Assembly: GCF_006352025.1 (NCBI RefSeq)
Contig: NZ_CP040936.1
Coordinates: 3,722,001 to 3,786,000, forward strand
Direction of reading: 5' to 3'
Length of the DNA: 64,000 nt
Source: Hymenobacter sp. DG01
GTDB lineage: Bacteria; Bacteroidota; Bacteroidia; Cytophagales; Hymenobacteraceae
The position numbers and the translations under genes are program-made. This document shows positions 40,806-50,359 of the stretch, one piece after another. The notes beneath the pieces are model-generated. The model saw nothing but the letters and a program-made list of their open reading frames with translations. It ran no database searches and had not been told where the DNA came from. Numbering within the stretch: position 1 is the stretch's first letter; the number at the start of each line of letters is the position of its first letter.

Positions 40806-41879
40806 ATGGCTCAACTCTTCACGCCGCTCACCCTGCGCGGCCTCACCCTGAAAAACCGCATCGTCATCTCGCCCATGTGCCAGTACAGCGCCGAGGATGG
40901 CTTCAGCAACGACTGGCACCTGGTGCACCTGGGAGCCCGGGCCATAGGTGGTGCGGCGCTTATCCTCTTGGAAGCCACGGCCGTAGTGCCCGAAGGCCGC
41001 ATCACCCCCGACGACTTGGGCATCTGGAAAGACGAGCACCTGCCGGGCCTGCGCCGCATCGTGGACTTCCTGAAAAGCGAAAACTGCGTGGCGGGCATTC
41101 AGCTGGCCCACGCTGGCCGCAAGGCCAGCCACAGCAGCCCCTGGAAAGGCGGCACCGTAGTACCCGAAGCCGAAGGCGGCTGGCAGACGGTGGCCCCCAG
41201 CCCCCTGCCCTTCACCCCCGACGAGCCCGCCCCGCGTGAGCTGAGCCTTGCCGATATTCAGGGGGTAGTAGAAGCCTTCCAGGTGGGCACGCGCCGGGCC
41301 TTGTCGGTGGGCTTTGAGGTGATTGAGCTGCACGCGGCCCACGGCTACCTGCTCCACCAGTTCCTCTCGCCCCTGAGCAACCAGCGCACCGACGAGTACG
41401 GCGGCTCCTTCGAAAACCGCATCCGGCTGCTGCTGGAGGTAGTGGAAGCCACCCGCGCCGAGCTGCCCGACCACCTGCCGCTGCTGGTGCGCATTTCCGC
41501 CACCGACTGGACCGAGGGCGGCTGGACCGCCGCCGACTCCGTGCAGCTAGCCGCTATCCTGAAAGACAAGGGCGTGGACCTGCTCGACTGCTCTACCGGC
41601 GGCAACGTAGCCCGCGCCGATATTCCCGTGGGCCCCGGCTACCAGGTGCAGTTCGCCGAGCAAATCAAGCGTGAAACCGGCCTGGCTACCGGCGCCGTGG
41701 GCCTCATCACCGAAGCCCAGCAGGCCGAAGACATCATTGCCACCAACCAAGCCGACCTGGTGCTGCTGGCCCGCGAGTCCTTGCGCGACCCGCATTCCCC
41801 CCTGCACGCCGCCTATGAGCTGGGGGTAGAGGTAGCCTGGCCCGAGCAGTACGAGCGGGCGAAGCCGCGCCGGAGGTAG
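40806..41879 (+). CDS. Old yellow enzyme type NADH:flavin oxidoreductase (YqjM/NamA-like)
   Basis: 357 residues from the ATG at 40806; the 30 residues upstream are not family-like. FMN-binding TIM barrel with 'PLTLRGLTLKNRIVISPMCQ' at the start, the cofactor-binding 'GIQLAHAGRKAS' and the substrate pair in 'IELHAAHGYLLHQFLSPLSN'. The C-terminal phosphate-binding loop reads 'ATGAVGLI...ADLVLLARE'. It reduces activated double bonds using NAD(P)H. Solitary gene, divergent from pirin; a redox-related link is possible only by neighbourhood. Confidence 0.94.
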   Translation: MAQLFTPLTLRGLTLKNRIVISPMCQYSAEDGFSNDWHLVHLGARAIGGAALILLEATAVVPEGRITPDDLGIWKDEHLPGLRRIVDFLKSENCVAGIQLAHAGRKASHSSPWKGGTVVPEAEGGWQTVAPSPLPFTPDEPAPRELSLADIQGVVEAFQVGTRRALSVGFEVIELHAAHGYLLHQFLSPLSNQRTDEYGGSFENRIRLLLEVVEATRAELPDHLPLLVRISATDWTEGGWTAADSVQLAAILKDKGVDLLDCSTGGNVARADIPVGPGYQVQFAEQIKRETGLATGAVGLITEAQQAEDIIATNQADLVLLARESLRDPHSPLHAAYELGVEVAWPEQYERAKPRRR

Positions 41880-41896
41880 GTAGTTATTAGCGGAAG

Positions 41897-41950
41897 CCTT
41901 CTACTGGAGGGTGGGGGTAGCAAGACCTGCCACTATCCTCTAGTAGAAGG
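41897..41950. repeat. Inverted repeat after the old-yellow-enzyme gene
   Basis: Arms CCTTCTACTGGAGG (41897-41910) and its complement (41937-41950), 13 of 14 Watson-Crick pairs with one G-T pair, 26-base loop. No T-run after it. The rest of 41951-42088 is uninformative. Confidence 0.5.
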
Positions 41951-42088
41951 ATAGCCTATAAGCAAAAACGGCCCTCACTATGCCATAGCATTGGCTGCCC
42001 TGTTGCTGGAAGGAGACGAGAAATTTGCCTAAATACCCTGAGTAGTGAAGATTATGGCAAGAACCCAGGGCCAGATAGAATAAGGCTT

Positions 42089-42664
42089 CTAAGCAGGATG
42101 CCAGAGTGCAAAATCAATACTGTCAGACTCAAAGGCTGGTGGTAACAGCGGGAGGGTTTCTACTCTTTCTAACAGTAATTCGTAGCCAATATTTTTAGGG
42201 CCGCGCCCCTCATACTCTCGTTCAACGAAGCCATTAATTAGTGCCTTGTACTGACCAGGGTGCAGTGCGGTAGCCGCCTGGGAAGCAAGGCAGCCAGGGT
42301 CAGTTACGGCTTGGTAAAAACTTGCGTCCCACTCCATCAAGGCATACATATCTGCTACTACTAGTTTGCCCTGTTGGCCTACGGTAAGCGGAAGGGGAGG
42401 GCTCGTCAGGCGCAGCCAGCTCGGGCGGACACTACTTGTGCCCGTGTTATTGATAATGACCTGATAGTCGATAGACGGTATGGGGTAGATCGGCAGAATG
42501 ATTCCCTGCGTTATAACCTCGTCGCCTAGAGCTGGATCATCAAGGAACAGCTGGAATAGGTTGGTTGTCGCCAGCTTCCGTTTGCTGAGGAAGGCGGCTA
42601 CCACATACGGGTCGAAGAAGACGATACCCGGTCCATCTATAAGCAGGTCGAATTGCTTGATCAT
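42089..42664 (-). CDS. Hypothetical protein, less GC-rich
   Basis: 191 residues, soluble, no signal peptide. Features are 'FDLLIDGPGIVFFDPYVVAA' near the start and 'DMYALMEWDASFYQAVTDP' in the middle. No family recognised. Its base composition is lower in GC than the genes around it, which suggests recent arrival together with the following thioredoxin-type gene. It is divergent from that gene with only 31 bases between starts, so they share a promoter region. Confidence 0.6.
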   Translation of the reverse strand: MIKQFDLLIDGPGIVFFDPYVVAAFLSKRKLATTNLFQLFLDDPALGDEVITQGIILPIYPIPSIDYQVIINNTGTSSVRPSWLRLTSPPLPLTVGQQGKLVVADMYALMEWDASFYQAVTDPGCLASQAATALHPGQYKALINGFVEREYEGRGPKNIGYELLLERVETLPLLPPAFESDSIDFALWHPA

Positions 42665-42695
42665 GCCTTTAGTTTAAATATCAATTCTTAACTAT

Positions 42696-43931
42696 ATGGC
42701 AAAGCTGAATACTATGTGGGTTATGGCTAATTACAAAAGCGGTTGGATTTTCCTGCTGTGGGTAGCATTGCTTGGCGGCTGCCAACAGAAGCAGCCAAAA
42801 GAATACCGCTACCTGATTGTCGCGGACATAGAGGGGTGCGCAGAATGTAAGGCAACGCTGTGGCTGGAAGACTCCACTATTCAGGCCGTAGCTGCTGCCC
42901 AGGGCCGCTTCTCTATGCAGGGGAAAATTACCCAGCCCGGACTCTACGGTATCTATTACAAAAGTGAAGCGGACAAGACGGTTTCGGGCTGGGTCCAGCT
43001 TTATATGCCCACCGACTCGATTCATATCAAGGCCACGAAAAAACAGATTCGGACCAAGTTCTATCAGCGGGCCGGTGTGGGTTCTTATCTGAAAAATACG
43101 GTAGTCTTCTCCACCTCCCCTCAGCAAAAAGAGTGGGAACAGTACCTGCTCACGCGCGACAGTCTCTGGCAGAAGTTCTTTGTTGATAAAGCCCTGGTCA
43201 CGGCGAAGTTTCGTGAAACCTTCAACTCTGGCAACCAAGCCCTGATAGCGCAATGGGCGGATTCCGTCAGAAACTTCGACTACCGGGCTTCCGGTTACTG
43301 GGCTTCGGCGGCTGATCTGTTCGTTCGGCAGCACCCTACCTCCGAAGTGGCCATCTACGCCATGCTGGACAACCGCAACGACCGGCCGGCAGTGGAGCGC
43401 TTCCGACAGTACTACCAAGCCCTGCCTAAGCCGTTGCAACAGAGTTTCTACGGCCAGCTACTAGACAAGCAATTAGCCAAAAACGAAGGCCGCAACCAGA
43501 ATAGCCAGCGCTTTGTAGGCAGCTACGTCCGGAGTCTGGCTGGCAAAACGCCGACGGGTCAGGAACTGGATGCCGCGCAGCTCTTCAAACAGAATAAACT
43601 AACGCTGGTCGAGTTCTGGGCCAGCTGGTGCGGCCCCTGCCGCATGGAGATGCCCAAGTACCGCCAGCTCTATAGCCAATACCATAGCAAGGGCTTTGGT
43701 ATGATTGGCGTCTCACTGGACAACAACTACAACAAGTGGGTGCAGGCCATTGCCGAGGACAGCCTGCGCATCCCGCACCTCTCGGAGCTGCGAGGTGGAA
43801 ATGGAGAGGATATCCAGCGGTTTGGCATTACCGGCATCCCGGCCAACTTACTCGTGGACAGCACCGGCCGCATTGTTGCCGTCGATGTCCCCTACCCAGG
43901 ATTGCAGAAGAAAGTACAACAAACCCTCTGA
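42696..43931 (+). CDS. TlpA-family thioredoxin-like lipoprotein
   Basis: 411 residues from the first in-frame ATG (a start at 42723 would give a neater signal). Lipobox 'VALLGGC'. The N-terminal half resembles DUF4369 ('QGRFSMQGKITQPGLYGIYY'), and the C-terminal domain is an AhpC/TSA-type thioredoxin fold with Trp311-Cys-Gly-Pro-Cys315 in 'FWASWCGPCRMEMPKYR'. Such envelope proteins are disulfide reductases or keep cytochromes or other clients reduced. Lower GC than neighbours. Confidence 0.88.
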   Translation: MAKLNTMWVMANYKSGWIFLLWVALLGGCQQKQPKEYRYLIVADIEGCAECKATLWLEDSTIQAVAAAQGRFSMQGKITQPGLYGIYYKSEADKTVSGWVQLYMPTDSIHIKATKKQIRTKFYQRAGVGSYLKNTVVFSTSPQQKEWEQYLLTRDSLWQKFFVDKALVTAKFRETFNSGNQALIAQWADSVRNFDYRASGYWASAADLFVRQHPTSEVAIYAMLDNRNDRPAVERFRQYYQALPKPLQQSFYGQLLDKQLAKNEGRNQNSQRFVGSYVRSLAGKTPTGQELDAAQLFKQNKLTLVEFWASWCGPCRMEMPKYRQLYSQYHSKGFGMIGVSLDNNYNKWVQAIAEDSLRIPHLSELRGGNGEDIQRFGITGIPANLLVDSTGRIVAVDVPYPGLQKKVQQTL

Positions 43932-44287
43932 TGGTAGGCTTTCCTTGTGGGCACCAAGAAGCGGACAGCAGCTTGCTTCCCGGCCCACGCCTCGGCCGCT
44001 TGGTGCACCTGTATATGGCTTATAAGGAGCCATAACTTGGCATTCCTGCTCGGAGAAGTGCTACTACTTGAAACCAGGGAAGGCATCTGGTTTCGAGTTT
44101 ACGGAACTCGCCAGTCATTGCAGCGACCTGCTGGCGGTTCGTGCAGGGCAGCTGTTCAAGAGCAGGCGCGTTTTGCCGAAATACTGGCTGACTTCTATCA
44201 ACGGCCTTGGCTTGTGCTACTGTTGAAGAAAAGAGAGCTAGGCCGTAGCTTGGGTGCTTATTACTAGCCCTTCATACCGAACGTCCA
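43932..44287. other. Intergenic stretch between two thioredoxin-type genes
   Basis: No convincing gene: the one open frame on the plus strand (43947-44267, 106 codons) has no domain, signal peptide or plausible start context. A small hairpin, TATGGCT/AGCCATA around a 7-base loop, lies at 44012-44032. Nothing else recognised. Confidence 0.5.
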
Positions 44288-45517
44288 ATGCCCTATATTC
44301 TTGCCAGCTGTGCGCAGCTTGATTTGAAGAGAGGAGCAGCTCGTTGGGGACTCTCGTTGCTGCTAGTCATCGTCTGCGTCTTGAGCGGCGCCGCGCAAGA
44401 CGTTGTCGGAATTCCTTTGGTACAGGAGACGGGCAGCAGTCGGTTTGTATTTTCCACGCAGCTCGACACGGTGCAAACCCCAAGCTCCGTACCGAAGGGG
44501 GTTAGCCGTTACCTGCTCAAGTACGTTGAGTTCGGCGGAAGTCCCGGGCCACTGCCCACCCAGCGGGTGAACTTCCTCATCGGGCGCGACGCCCAGGAGC
44601 GCATCGTTCTCGTGCCCGCGTCCAGCCCCAATTCATTAACGTTTCGGGCCCGTGACCAGCAAGTGCTGCCAACAACGCCGGGCAACACCCCGCCGGCGGC
44701 TTTCCGCATCGCCTTGGAGGGAGCACACGGCTCCCGGCTGCTCGAACTTCGACCGGTGGTCTATGCCACGGGGGAACGGTACGCCTCCGCCCGCGAACAG
44801 GACTTGTTTCTTCGGCTCGAACTTCAGGGACATCGGTCCATGGGAACCCTGCCCTTGGGCTCGAACAGCCTCGCCCTCCGCGTAACCCATCCCGGCTACC
44901 CCGGCCTCCCCCATGACCTCGTCTACCCAGACTCCAGCACGCAGGTGCGAATGTGGGATGAAAAAAACGCGCCCGTTACCTACCGCCTGGGCGAATCGTT
45001 TCTGATGCATGGACACTTGGTCCGGCTTAGCCACCTCAGCCCCGCGGGCGACAGTTTGTACGTAACGGTCACGGGGCCCGAGAAGGCGCCCTCCGCCTAC
45101 GGGAGTACTCCGCAATTGCTGTTTCAGCCCACGGAATCGACCGATGTACAGGGCCAACGGGTTCGGTTGACGGGCGCCGAGCGGCCCCTCGTGCTGGACT
45201 TCTGGGGAACCTGGTGCAAGCCCTGCGTCGCGCTTACCCCCGCCCTACAAGCGCTACACCGACAGTATGGAGCTTCCATCGACCTGGTTGGGGTAGCCCT
45301 GGACGAGCCGGAGAAGGTAAAAAACTACGTGGCGGCCCATTCCATCCCGTGGCCTAACATCGTCGTGCCGGCTAACAAAGCGCATTCCTTGCTCACGCAG
45401 TTGGAGATTCGCGAGTACCCTACCTTTATTTTAGTATACAGGGGAAGAGTTCTCTACCGTGGATTGGGAGCGCCGGGGCTTCAAGAATTGACTAAGCGCC
45501 TATCTCAATTGCACTAG
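44288..45517 (+). CDS. Secreted thioredoxin-domain protein
   Basis: 409 residues. An N-terminal helix ('GLSLLLVIVCVLSGAAQD') looks like a signal peptide, perhaps preceded by extra residues because the true start may be downstream. A beta-rich N-terminal half of about 270 residues is unassigned. The C-terminal thioredoxin fold has Trp309-Cys-Lys-Pro-Cys313 in 'DFWGTWCKPCVALTPALQAL' and 'LEIREYPTFILVYRG' with the cis-proline. The active site fits disulfide reduction or isomerisation in the envelope. Related by function but not closely by sequence to the gene at 42696. Confidence 0.82.
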   Translation: MPYILASCAQLDLKRGAARWGLSLLLVIVCVLSGAAQDVVGIPLVQETGSSRFVFSTQLDTVQTPSSVPKGVSRYLLKYVEFGGSPGPLPTQRVNFLIGRDAQERIVLVPASSPNSLTFRARDQQVLPTTPGNTPPAAFRIALEGAHGSRLLELRPVVYATGERYASAREQDLFLRLELQGHRSMGTLPLGSNSLALRVTHPGYPGLPHDLVYPDSSTQVRMWDEKNAPVTYRLGESFLMHGHLVRLSHLSPAGDSLYVTVTGPEKAPSAYGSTPQLLFQPTESTDVQGQRVRLTGAERPLVLDFWGTWCKPCVALTPALQALHRQYGASIDLVGVALDEPEKVKNYVAAHSIPWPNIVVPANKAHSLLTQLEIREYPTFILVYRGRVLYRGLGAPGLQELTKRLSQLH

Positions 45518-45723
45518 GAGACGTTCACGAAAGCTGTCCGAGAAGTCAAACTATGTTAAGTGAAACTAAACTACCGCAATAGATAGAAGTAATTACAGAA
45601 CAAGTGACTGTTTGGCTTATCTAACTCGCCCGCCACTGGCCTGTTACACCCCACTACAAACCCGCGCAACCTTCCCGGCGCAAGCTGCGACCTTAGCGGA
45701 AATCCCTTCCTCTAATTCGCTGA

Positions 45724-47838
45724 ATGAAACACCGTTCTGCCTCACCGCGCGCCGGGGCTGCGGCCCTGCTGCTCACGCTGGCCGGCTGCGCTACCAGCCA
45801 ACCCACAACCACCGCCACTACGGCTACCCCCGCCGCTGCTGCCAACCCGGCCGCCGTGGCTTTCACTACCGGCGGGCGCAGCATCAACCCCCAGGACGTG
45901 GACCGCTCGGTGTCGCCCTGCGAAGATTTCTTTCAGTTTTCGGGTGGCAACTGGCTGAAGAATAACCCCGTTCCGGCCTACGCCTCCAGCTGGGGCCCGC
46001 GCAACCTGCTCGGCGACCGGACCCAGGCCACGCTCCGCCAGATTCTGGAAGAGGCTGCCGCCAACACCTCGGCCGCCAAGGGCTCCAACGCCCAGAAAGT
46101 CGGCGACTTCTACGCTTCGGGCATGGACTCCACCGCCATTGAGCAGGCGGGCCTGAAATACCTGCAGCCCGAGCTGAAGCGCATAGCCGCCATCAAAGAC
46201 CTCAAAACCCTGCAAACCGAGCTGGCCCGCCAGCAGACCTTGGGCACCGGCGCCTTCTTCCGGGCCGGGGTGGGGCCCGACCGCAAGCAGAGCACCGTGT
46301 ACGCCGTGAACCTGAGCCAGGGCGGCCTGGGCATGCCCGACCGGGACTACTACCTCAAGGACGACCCGCGCTCCAAAGCCGTGCGCACGGCCTACCTCAC
46401 CTACCTCACCAACACCTTTAAGCTGATGGGCGACAGTGAGGCCACCGCTGCCCAGAAAGCGGCTACCGTGGTGCGCGTGGAAACCCGTCTGGCCAAAGCC
46501 AGCAAGGACCGCGTAGCCCTGCGCGACCCCAACTCGACGTACAACAAAATGACCCTGGCGGAGGCCAACAAGCAGTTTCCCAACATCGGCCTACCCGGCA
46601 TGCTGGCCCAAAACGGCTTTGGTGCCGCTAAGGAAGTGATTGTGGGTCAGCCGGATTTCTTTCGGGAAGTCAGCGCCATGATGAAAGAGGAGCCCGTGGC
46701 CGACCTCAAAACCTACCTAACCTGGCAACTGGTCAGCTCCCTACCCTCGGCTTTGCCCAAAGCCTACGCCGACGAGGCTTTCCGCTTCCAGCAGGTGCAG
46801 AGCGGGGCCAAGCAGCAGGCCGCTCGCTGGAAACGCATGCAGTCGGCTACCGATGCTACTCTCGGAGAGGCGTTCGGCCAGTTGTACGTGGATAAGGCGT
46901 TTTCGCCGGAAGCCAAGCGCAAGGCCCTGGAAATGGTAGCCAACATCAAGGAGAGCATGGCCGAGCACATCCAGACGAACACCTGGATGAGCGACGCCAC
47001 CAAAGCCGAAGCCCTTAAGAAGCTGAACGCCCTGCGCGTGAAAATCGGCTACCCCGATAAGTGGAAGGATTACTCCGAGCTGAACATTTCACGCGAGTCA
47101 TACCTGAAAAACGTGCTGGCCGCCCGGCAGTGGAACTACCGCCAGAACGTGAAGAAATTCGGCGGGCCCATTGACCGCAACGAGTGGGGCATGACCCCGC
47201 CTACCATTAATGCCTACTACAACCCGCCGATGAACGAAATCGTGTTTCCGGCCGGGTACCTGCAGCCGCCCTTCTTCGACCCCGAAGCCGACGACGCGGT
47301 AAACTACGGCGCTATTGGCGGCGTAATGGGCCACGAAATGACCCACGGCTTCGACGACCAGGGCCGGCAGTACGACTCCGAAGGCAACCTGCGCGACTGG
47401 TGGACCAAGGCCGATGGGGAGGAGTTTACGCGCCGGGCCGCCGTAGTGGGACGCCAGTACGATGCCTTCTCGCCCCTCGATTCCGTGCACGTAAATGGCA
47501 AGCTGACCATGGGCGAAAACCTAGCTGACTTCGCCGGTCTGACCATTGTGTACGGCGCCCTGCAGAAGCAGCTCGACAAAACCTACGGCAAAGGCAACCG
47601 CCCCCTGATTGACGGCTTCACGCCCGAGCAGCGCTTCTTCCTGAGCTGGGCCCAGCTGCGCCGTCAGAACATCCGTCCGGCTGCCCTGCGCCAGCAGATC
47701 CTCACCGACCCCCACTCGCCCGGCCAGTACCGCACCATTGGCCCCCTGATGAACATGCCCGCCTTCTACCAAGCCTTCGGCTGCCAGCAGGGCCAGAAAA
47801 TGGTGCGCCCCGACGCCGAGCGGGCTGTTATCTGGTAG
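45724..47838 (+). CDS. M13 family zinc metallopeptidase, first of a tandem pair
   Basis: 704 residues. Lipobox 'LTLAGC' after the signal peptide, Ala/Thr-rich linker, then the family start 'DRSVSPCEDFFQFSGGNWLK'. The zinc site is His537-Glu538-Met-Thr-His541 in 'GVMGHEMTHGFDDQGRQYD', third ligand Glu in 'MGENLADFAGL', and the C-terminus has 'NIRPAALRQQILTDPHSPGQ'. It is a neprilysin/PepO-type endopeptidase anchored in the envelope. The next gene is a close paralogue in the same direction 238 bases away. Confidence 0.95.
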   Translation: MKHRSASPRAGAAALLLTLAGCATSQPTTTATTATPAAAANPAAVAFTTGGRSINPQDVDRSVSPCEDFFQFSGGNWLKNNPVPAYASSWGPRNLLGDRTQATLRQILEEAAANTSAAKGSNAQKVGDFYASGMDSTAIEQAGLKYLQPELKRIAAIKDLKTLQTELARQQTLGTGAFFRAGVGPDRKQSTVYAVNLSQGGLGMPDRDYYLKDDPRSKAVRTAYLTYLTNTFKLMGDSEATAAQKAATVVRVETRLAKASKDRVALRDPNSTYNKMTLAEANKQFPNIGLPGMLAQNGFGAAKEVIVGQPDFFREVSAMMKEEPVADLKTYLTWQLVSSLPSALPKAYADEAFRFQQVQSGAKQQAARWKRMQSATDATLGEAFGQLYVDKAFSPEAKRKALEMVANIKESMAEHIQTNTWMSDATKAEALKKLNALRVKIGYPDKWKDYSELNISRESYLKNVLAARQWNYRQNVKKFGGPIDRNEWGMTPPTINAYYNPPMNEIVFPAGYLQPPFFDPEADDAVNYGAIGGVMGHEMTHGFDDQGRQYDSEGNLRDWWTKADGEEFTRRAAVVGRQYDAFSPLDSVHVNGKLTMGENLADFAGLTIVYGALQKQLDKTYGKGNRPLIDGFTPEQRFFLSWAQLRRQNIRPAALRQQILTDPHSPGQYRTIGPLMNMPAFYQAFGCQQGQKMVRPDAERAVIW

Positions 47839-47854
47839 CCTGATGTCACCGGCC

Positions 47855-47881
47855 CCGGTCCGACGCGCAGCGTCGGACCGG
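47855..47881 (+). terminator. Hairpin between the two M13 genes
   Basis: Perfect 12-bp stem (47855-47866 with 47870-47881) and a GCA loop; a weak T-containing run follows. Probably ends the first peptidase transcript. Confidence 0.65.
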
Positions 47882-48076
47882 TTGCCGTTGCACACATCCG
47901 CGCCGCCGGAACAGCATCTGCCTACCCCTGGGCCTCCTACTGAACCTTACCGGGCAACCATCAGCCCGAAGCCAACCGGCCCGATGGGCGGAGCTCGTCG
48001 GGCCGGGGCGGGGCACTGGCGTAAGTGACGCTTCCGGTTGTATATTTCACGAGTATAAATTCACTTTCTTTCCCAC

Positions 48077-50221
48077 ATGACCTCCAAAAACTACCTGTTG
48101 CTCACCCTGGGCACGGCGGCAGGCCTGGCCCTCACGGGCTGCGCTTCCAGCACGCCAGCCGCCTCGGCCTCTTCTGCCACCGATACCACAGCCAGCACGG
48201 CCACTGCTTCCACGGCTGCTACCCCCTCGCAGGCCCCGAAGGGTCCGGTAATGCCCGGCGTTGGCCTCGACCTCTCGGCCCGCGACCTGTCCGTGTCGCC
48301 CTGCGACAATTTCTTCCAGTACGCCTCGGGCACCTGGCTTAAGAACACGCCCATTCCGGCCGCCGAGTCGTCGTGGGGTTCCTGGAACACGCTGATTGAC
48401 CAGAACAACGCCGTGCTGCGCAATATTCTGGAAACGGCCGCCGCCAACAAATCGGCCGCCAAGGGCAGCAACCTGCAGAAAGTGGGCGACTTTTACGCCT
48501 CGGCCATGGACACCGTGGCCATCGAGAAAGCCGGCCTGAAGTACCTGCAGCCCGAACTGGCCCGCATCAATGGCGTGAAAGACCTGAAAGGCCTGCAGGC
48601 CCAGCTGGTGCGCCAGCAGATGCTGCAAACCCGCTCGGTATTTGGCTTCGGCGTACGCCAGGACTCCAAGAAAAGCACCGAGTACGCCCTCTACCTGGGC
48701 CAGGGCGGCCTTACTCTGCCCGACCGGGACTACTACCTCAAGGACGACGCCCGCTCCAAAACCATCCGCTCGGCCTACACTACTTACCTGACCAACATGT
48801 TCAAGATGTTGGGCGATAATGAGGCCACCGCTTCCAAGAACGCCGCTACCGTGCTGCGCCTGGAAACCCGCTTGGCTAAAGCCAGCAAGGACCGCGTAGC
48901 CCTGCGCGACCGGTACGCCAACTACAACAAAATGACGGTAGCCGAGGCCAACAAACAGTTCCCGAACCTGGGGCTGTCCGCCATGCTGCCTCAGGTTGGC
49001 CTGGGCTCGGCCAAGGAGATTATCGTAGGGCAGCCTGAGTTCATGAAGGAAGCCAGCACGGCCCTGCAGCAGGAGCCCGTGGCCGACTGGAAAACCTACA
49101 TGCGCGCCCACCTGGTGAACTCCGTGGCCTCGGCCCTGCCGAAAGCCTACGTGGATGAGTCGTTCCGTTTCCAGCAGGTGATGAGCGGCGCCAAGCAGCA
49201 GCAGCCCCGCTGGAAGCGCATGCTCCGCGCCACCGACGGTACCCTGGGCGAGGCCTTCGGCCAGATCTACGTGGAGAAGGCTTTCACGCCGGAAACCAAG
49301 CAGAAGGCTCTGGAGATGGTAGCCAACATCAAGGAAGCCATGGGTGAGCACATCCAGGCCCTGGAATGGATGAGCCCGGCTACCAAAACCGAGGCCATGA
49401 AAAAGCTCAACTCCTTCACCGTTAAAATCGGCTACCCCGATAAGTGGAAGGATTACTCGGCCCTGAACATCTCGCGCGAGTCGTACCTGAAAAACGTGCT
49501 GGCCGCCCGCGAATGGGAGTACAAAGACAACCTCAGCAAGTTTGGTAAGCCCATTGACCGCGGCGAGTGGGGCATGACCCCGCCCACGGTGAATGCCTAC
49601 TACAACTCATCGATGAACGAAATTGTGTTCCCGGCCGGCATCATGCAGCCCCCGTTCTTCGACCCCAAAGCCGATGACGCTGTGAACTATGGCGGCATGG
49701 GCGCGGTCATCGGCCATGAAATCACCCACGGTTTCGATGACCAGGGTCGCCAATCGGACGCCGAGGGCAACCTGCGCGACTGGTGGACCAAGGAGGATGC
49801 CGCCGAATTCACGAAGCGGGCCGGCCTCGTGGGCGCTCAGTACTCCGCTTTCCAACCCCTGGACTCGGTGTTCGTGAACGGCAAGCTGACCATGGGTGAG
49901 AACCTGGCCGACTTTGGTGGTACCGCTCTGGCTTATTCGGCCCTGCAGAAGCAGATCAAGAAGCAGTACCCGAATGGCAGCGTGCCCCAGTTCGACGGCC
50001 TGACGCCGGAGCAGCGCTTCTTCCTGGCCTGGGCTCAAATCTGGCGTACCAGCGCCCGGCCCGAGTACATCCGCCAGCAGGTGCTCACGGACCCGCACTC
50101 CCCGGCTCAGTACCGCACTAACGGCCCGCTCATGAACATGCCCGAGTTCTACGAGGCCTTCGGCTGCAAGCAGGACGCCAAGATGGTACGCGCCGACAAC
50201 GTGCGCGCCCGCATCTGGTAA
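48077..50221 (+). CDS. M13 family zinc metallopeptidase, second of a tandem pair
   Basis: 714 residues, same architecture as the upstream gene: lipobox 'ALTGC', an Ala/Thr/Ser linker (about 25-60), 'DLSVSPCDNFFQYASGTWLK', the zinc site His547-Glu548-Ile-Thr-His551 in 'GHEITHGFDDQGRQSD', 'MGENLADFGG' and 'RTSARPEYIRQQVLTDPHSP'. The two proteins are clearly paralogous over the whole mature sequence and likely arose by tandem duplication. A strong terminator follows. Confidence 0.95.
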   Translation: MTSKNYLLLTLGTAAGLALTGCASSTPAASASSATDTTASTATASTAATPSQAPKGPVMPGVGLDLSARDLSVSPCDNFFQYASGTWLKNTPIPAAESSWGSWNTLIDQNNAVLRNILETAAANKSAAKGSNLQKVGDFYASAMDTVAIEKAGLKYLQPELARINGVKDLKGLQAQLVRQQMLQTRSVFGFGVRQDSKKSTEYALYLGQGGLTLPDRDYYLKDDARSKTIRSAYTTYLTNMFKMLGDNEATASKNAATVLRLETRLAKASKDRVALRDRYANYNKMTVAEANKQFPNLGLSAMLPQVGLGSAKEIIVGQPEFMKEASTALQQEPVADWKTYMRAHLVNSVASALPKAYVDESFRFQQVMSGAKQQQPRWKRMLRATDGTLGEAFGQIYVEKAFTPETKQKALEMVANIKEAMGEHIQALEWMSPATKTEAMKKLNSFTVKIGYPDKWKDYSALNISRESYLKNVLAAREWEYKDNLSKFGKPIDRGEWGMTPPTVNAYYNSSMNEIVFPAGIMQPPFFDPKADDAVNYGGMGAVIGHEITHGFDDQGRQSDAEGNLRDWWTKEDAAEFTKRAGLVGAQYSAFQPLDSVFVNGKLTMGENLADFGGTALAYSALQKQIKKQYPNGSVPQFDGLTPEQRFFLAWAQIWRTSARPEYIRQQVLTDPHSPAQYRTNGPLMNMPEFYEAFGCKQDAKMVRADNVRARIW

Positions 50222-50240
50222 GCCTTACGTTAAATCAATC

Positions 50241-50276
50241 AAAAAGCCCGTTTGCGTGTTGCAGGCGGGCTTTTTT
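50241..50276 (+). terminator. Terminator after the second M13 gene
   Basis: Stem of about 13 pairs (AAAAAGCCCG...CGGGCTTTTT, with inner TTGC/GCAG-type pairs) and a T6 tail. Confidence 0.88.
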
Positions 50277-50316
50277 GCGCTTTATCGAAAATAATCTGCG
50301 GAATAATGTATCTAAT

Positions 50317-50342
50317 TACGAAATATTCGTAGTATTACGAAA
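50317..50342. promoter_or_regulatory. Candidate BlaI-type operator
   Basis: TACGAA-ATA-TTCGTA (50317-50331) is a perfect dyad; a further half-site TTACGAAA follows at 50335-50342. It sits 18-43 bases before the BlaI-type regulator gene, the position of autoregulatory operators in this family. Confidence 0.7.
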
Positions 50343-50359
50343 AGATAGTAAAGGTTGAT

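Noticed and set aside
43947..44267. 106-codon frame between the thioredoxin genes
   Set aside because: No start context, no domain, no conservation-like composition; kept only as an intergenic note.
48047..49351. 434-codon minus-strand frame
   Set aside because: Antisense to the second M13 peptidase; similar shadows lie opposite the first one.
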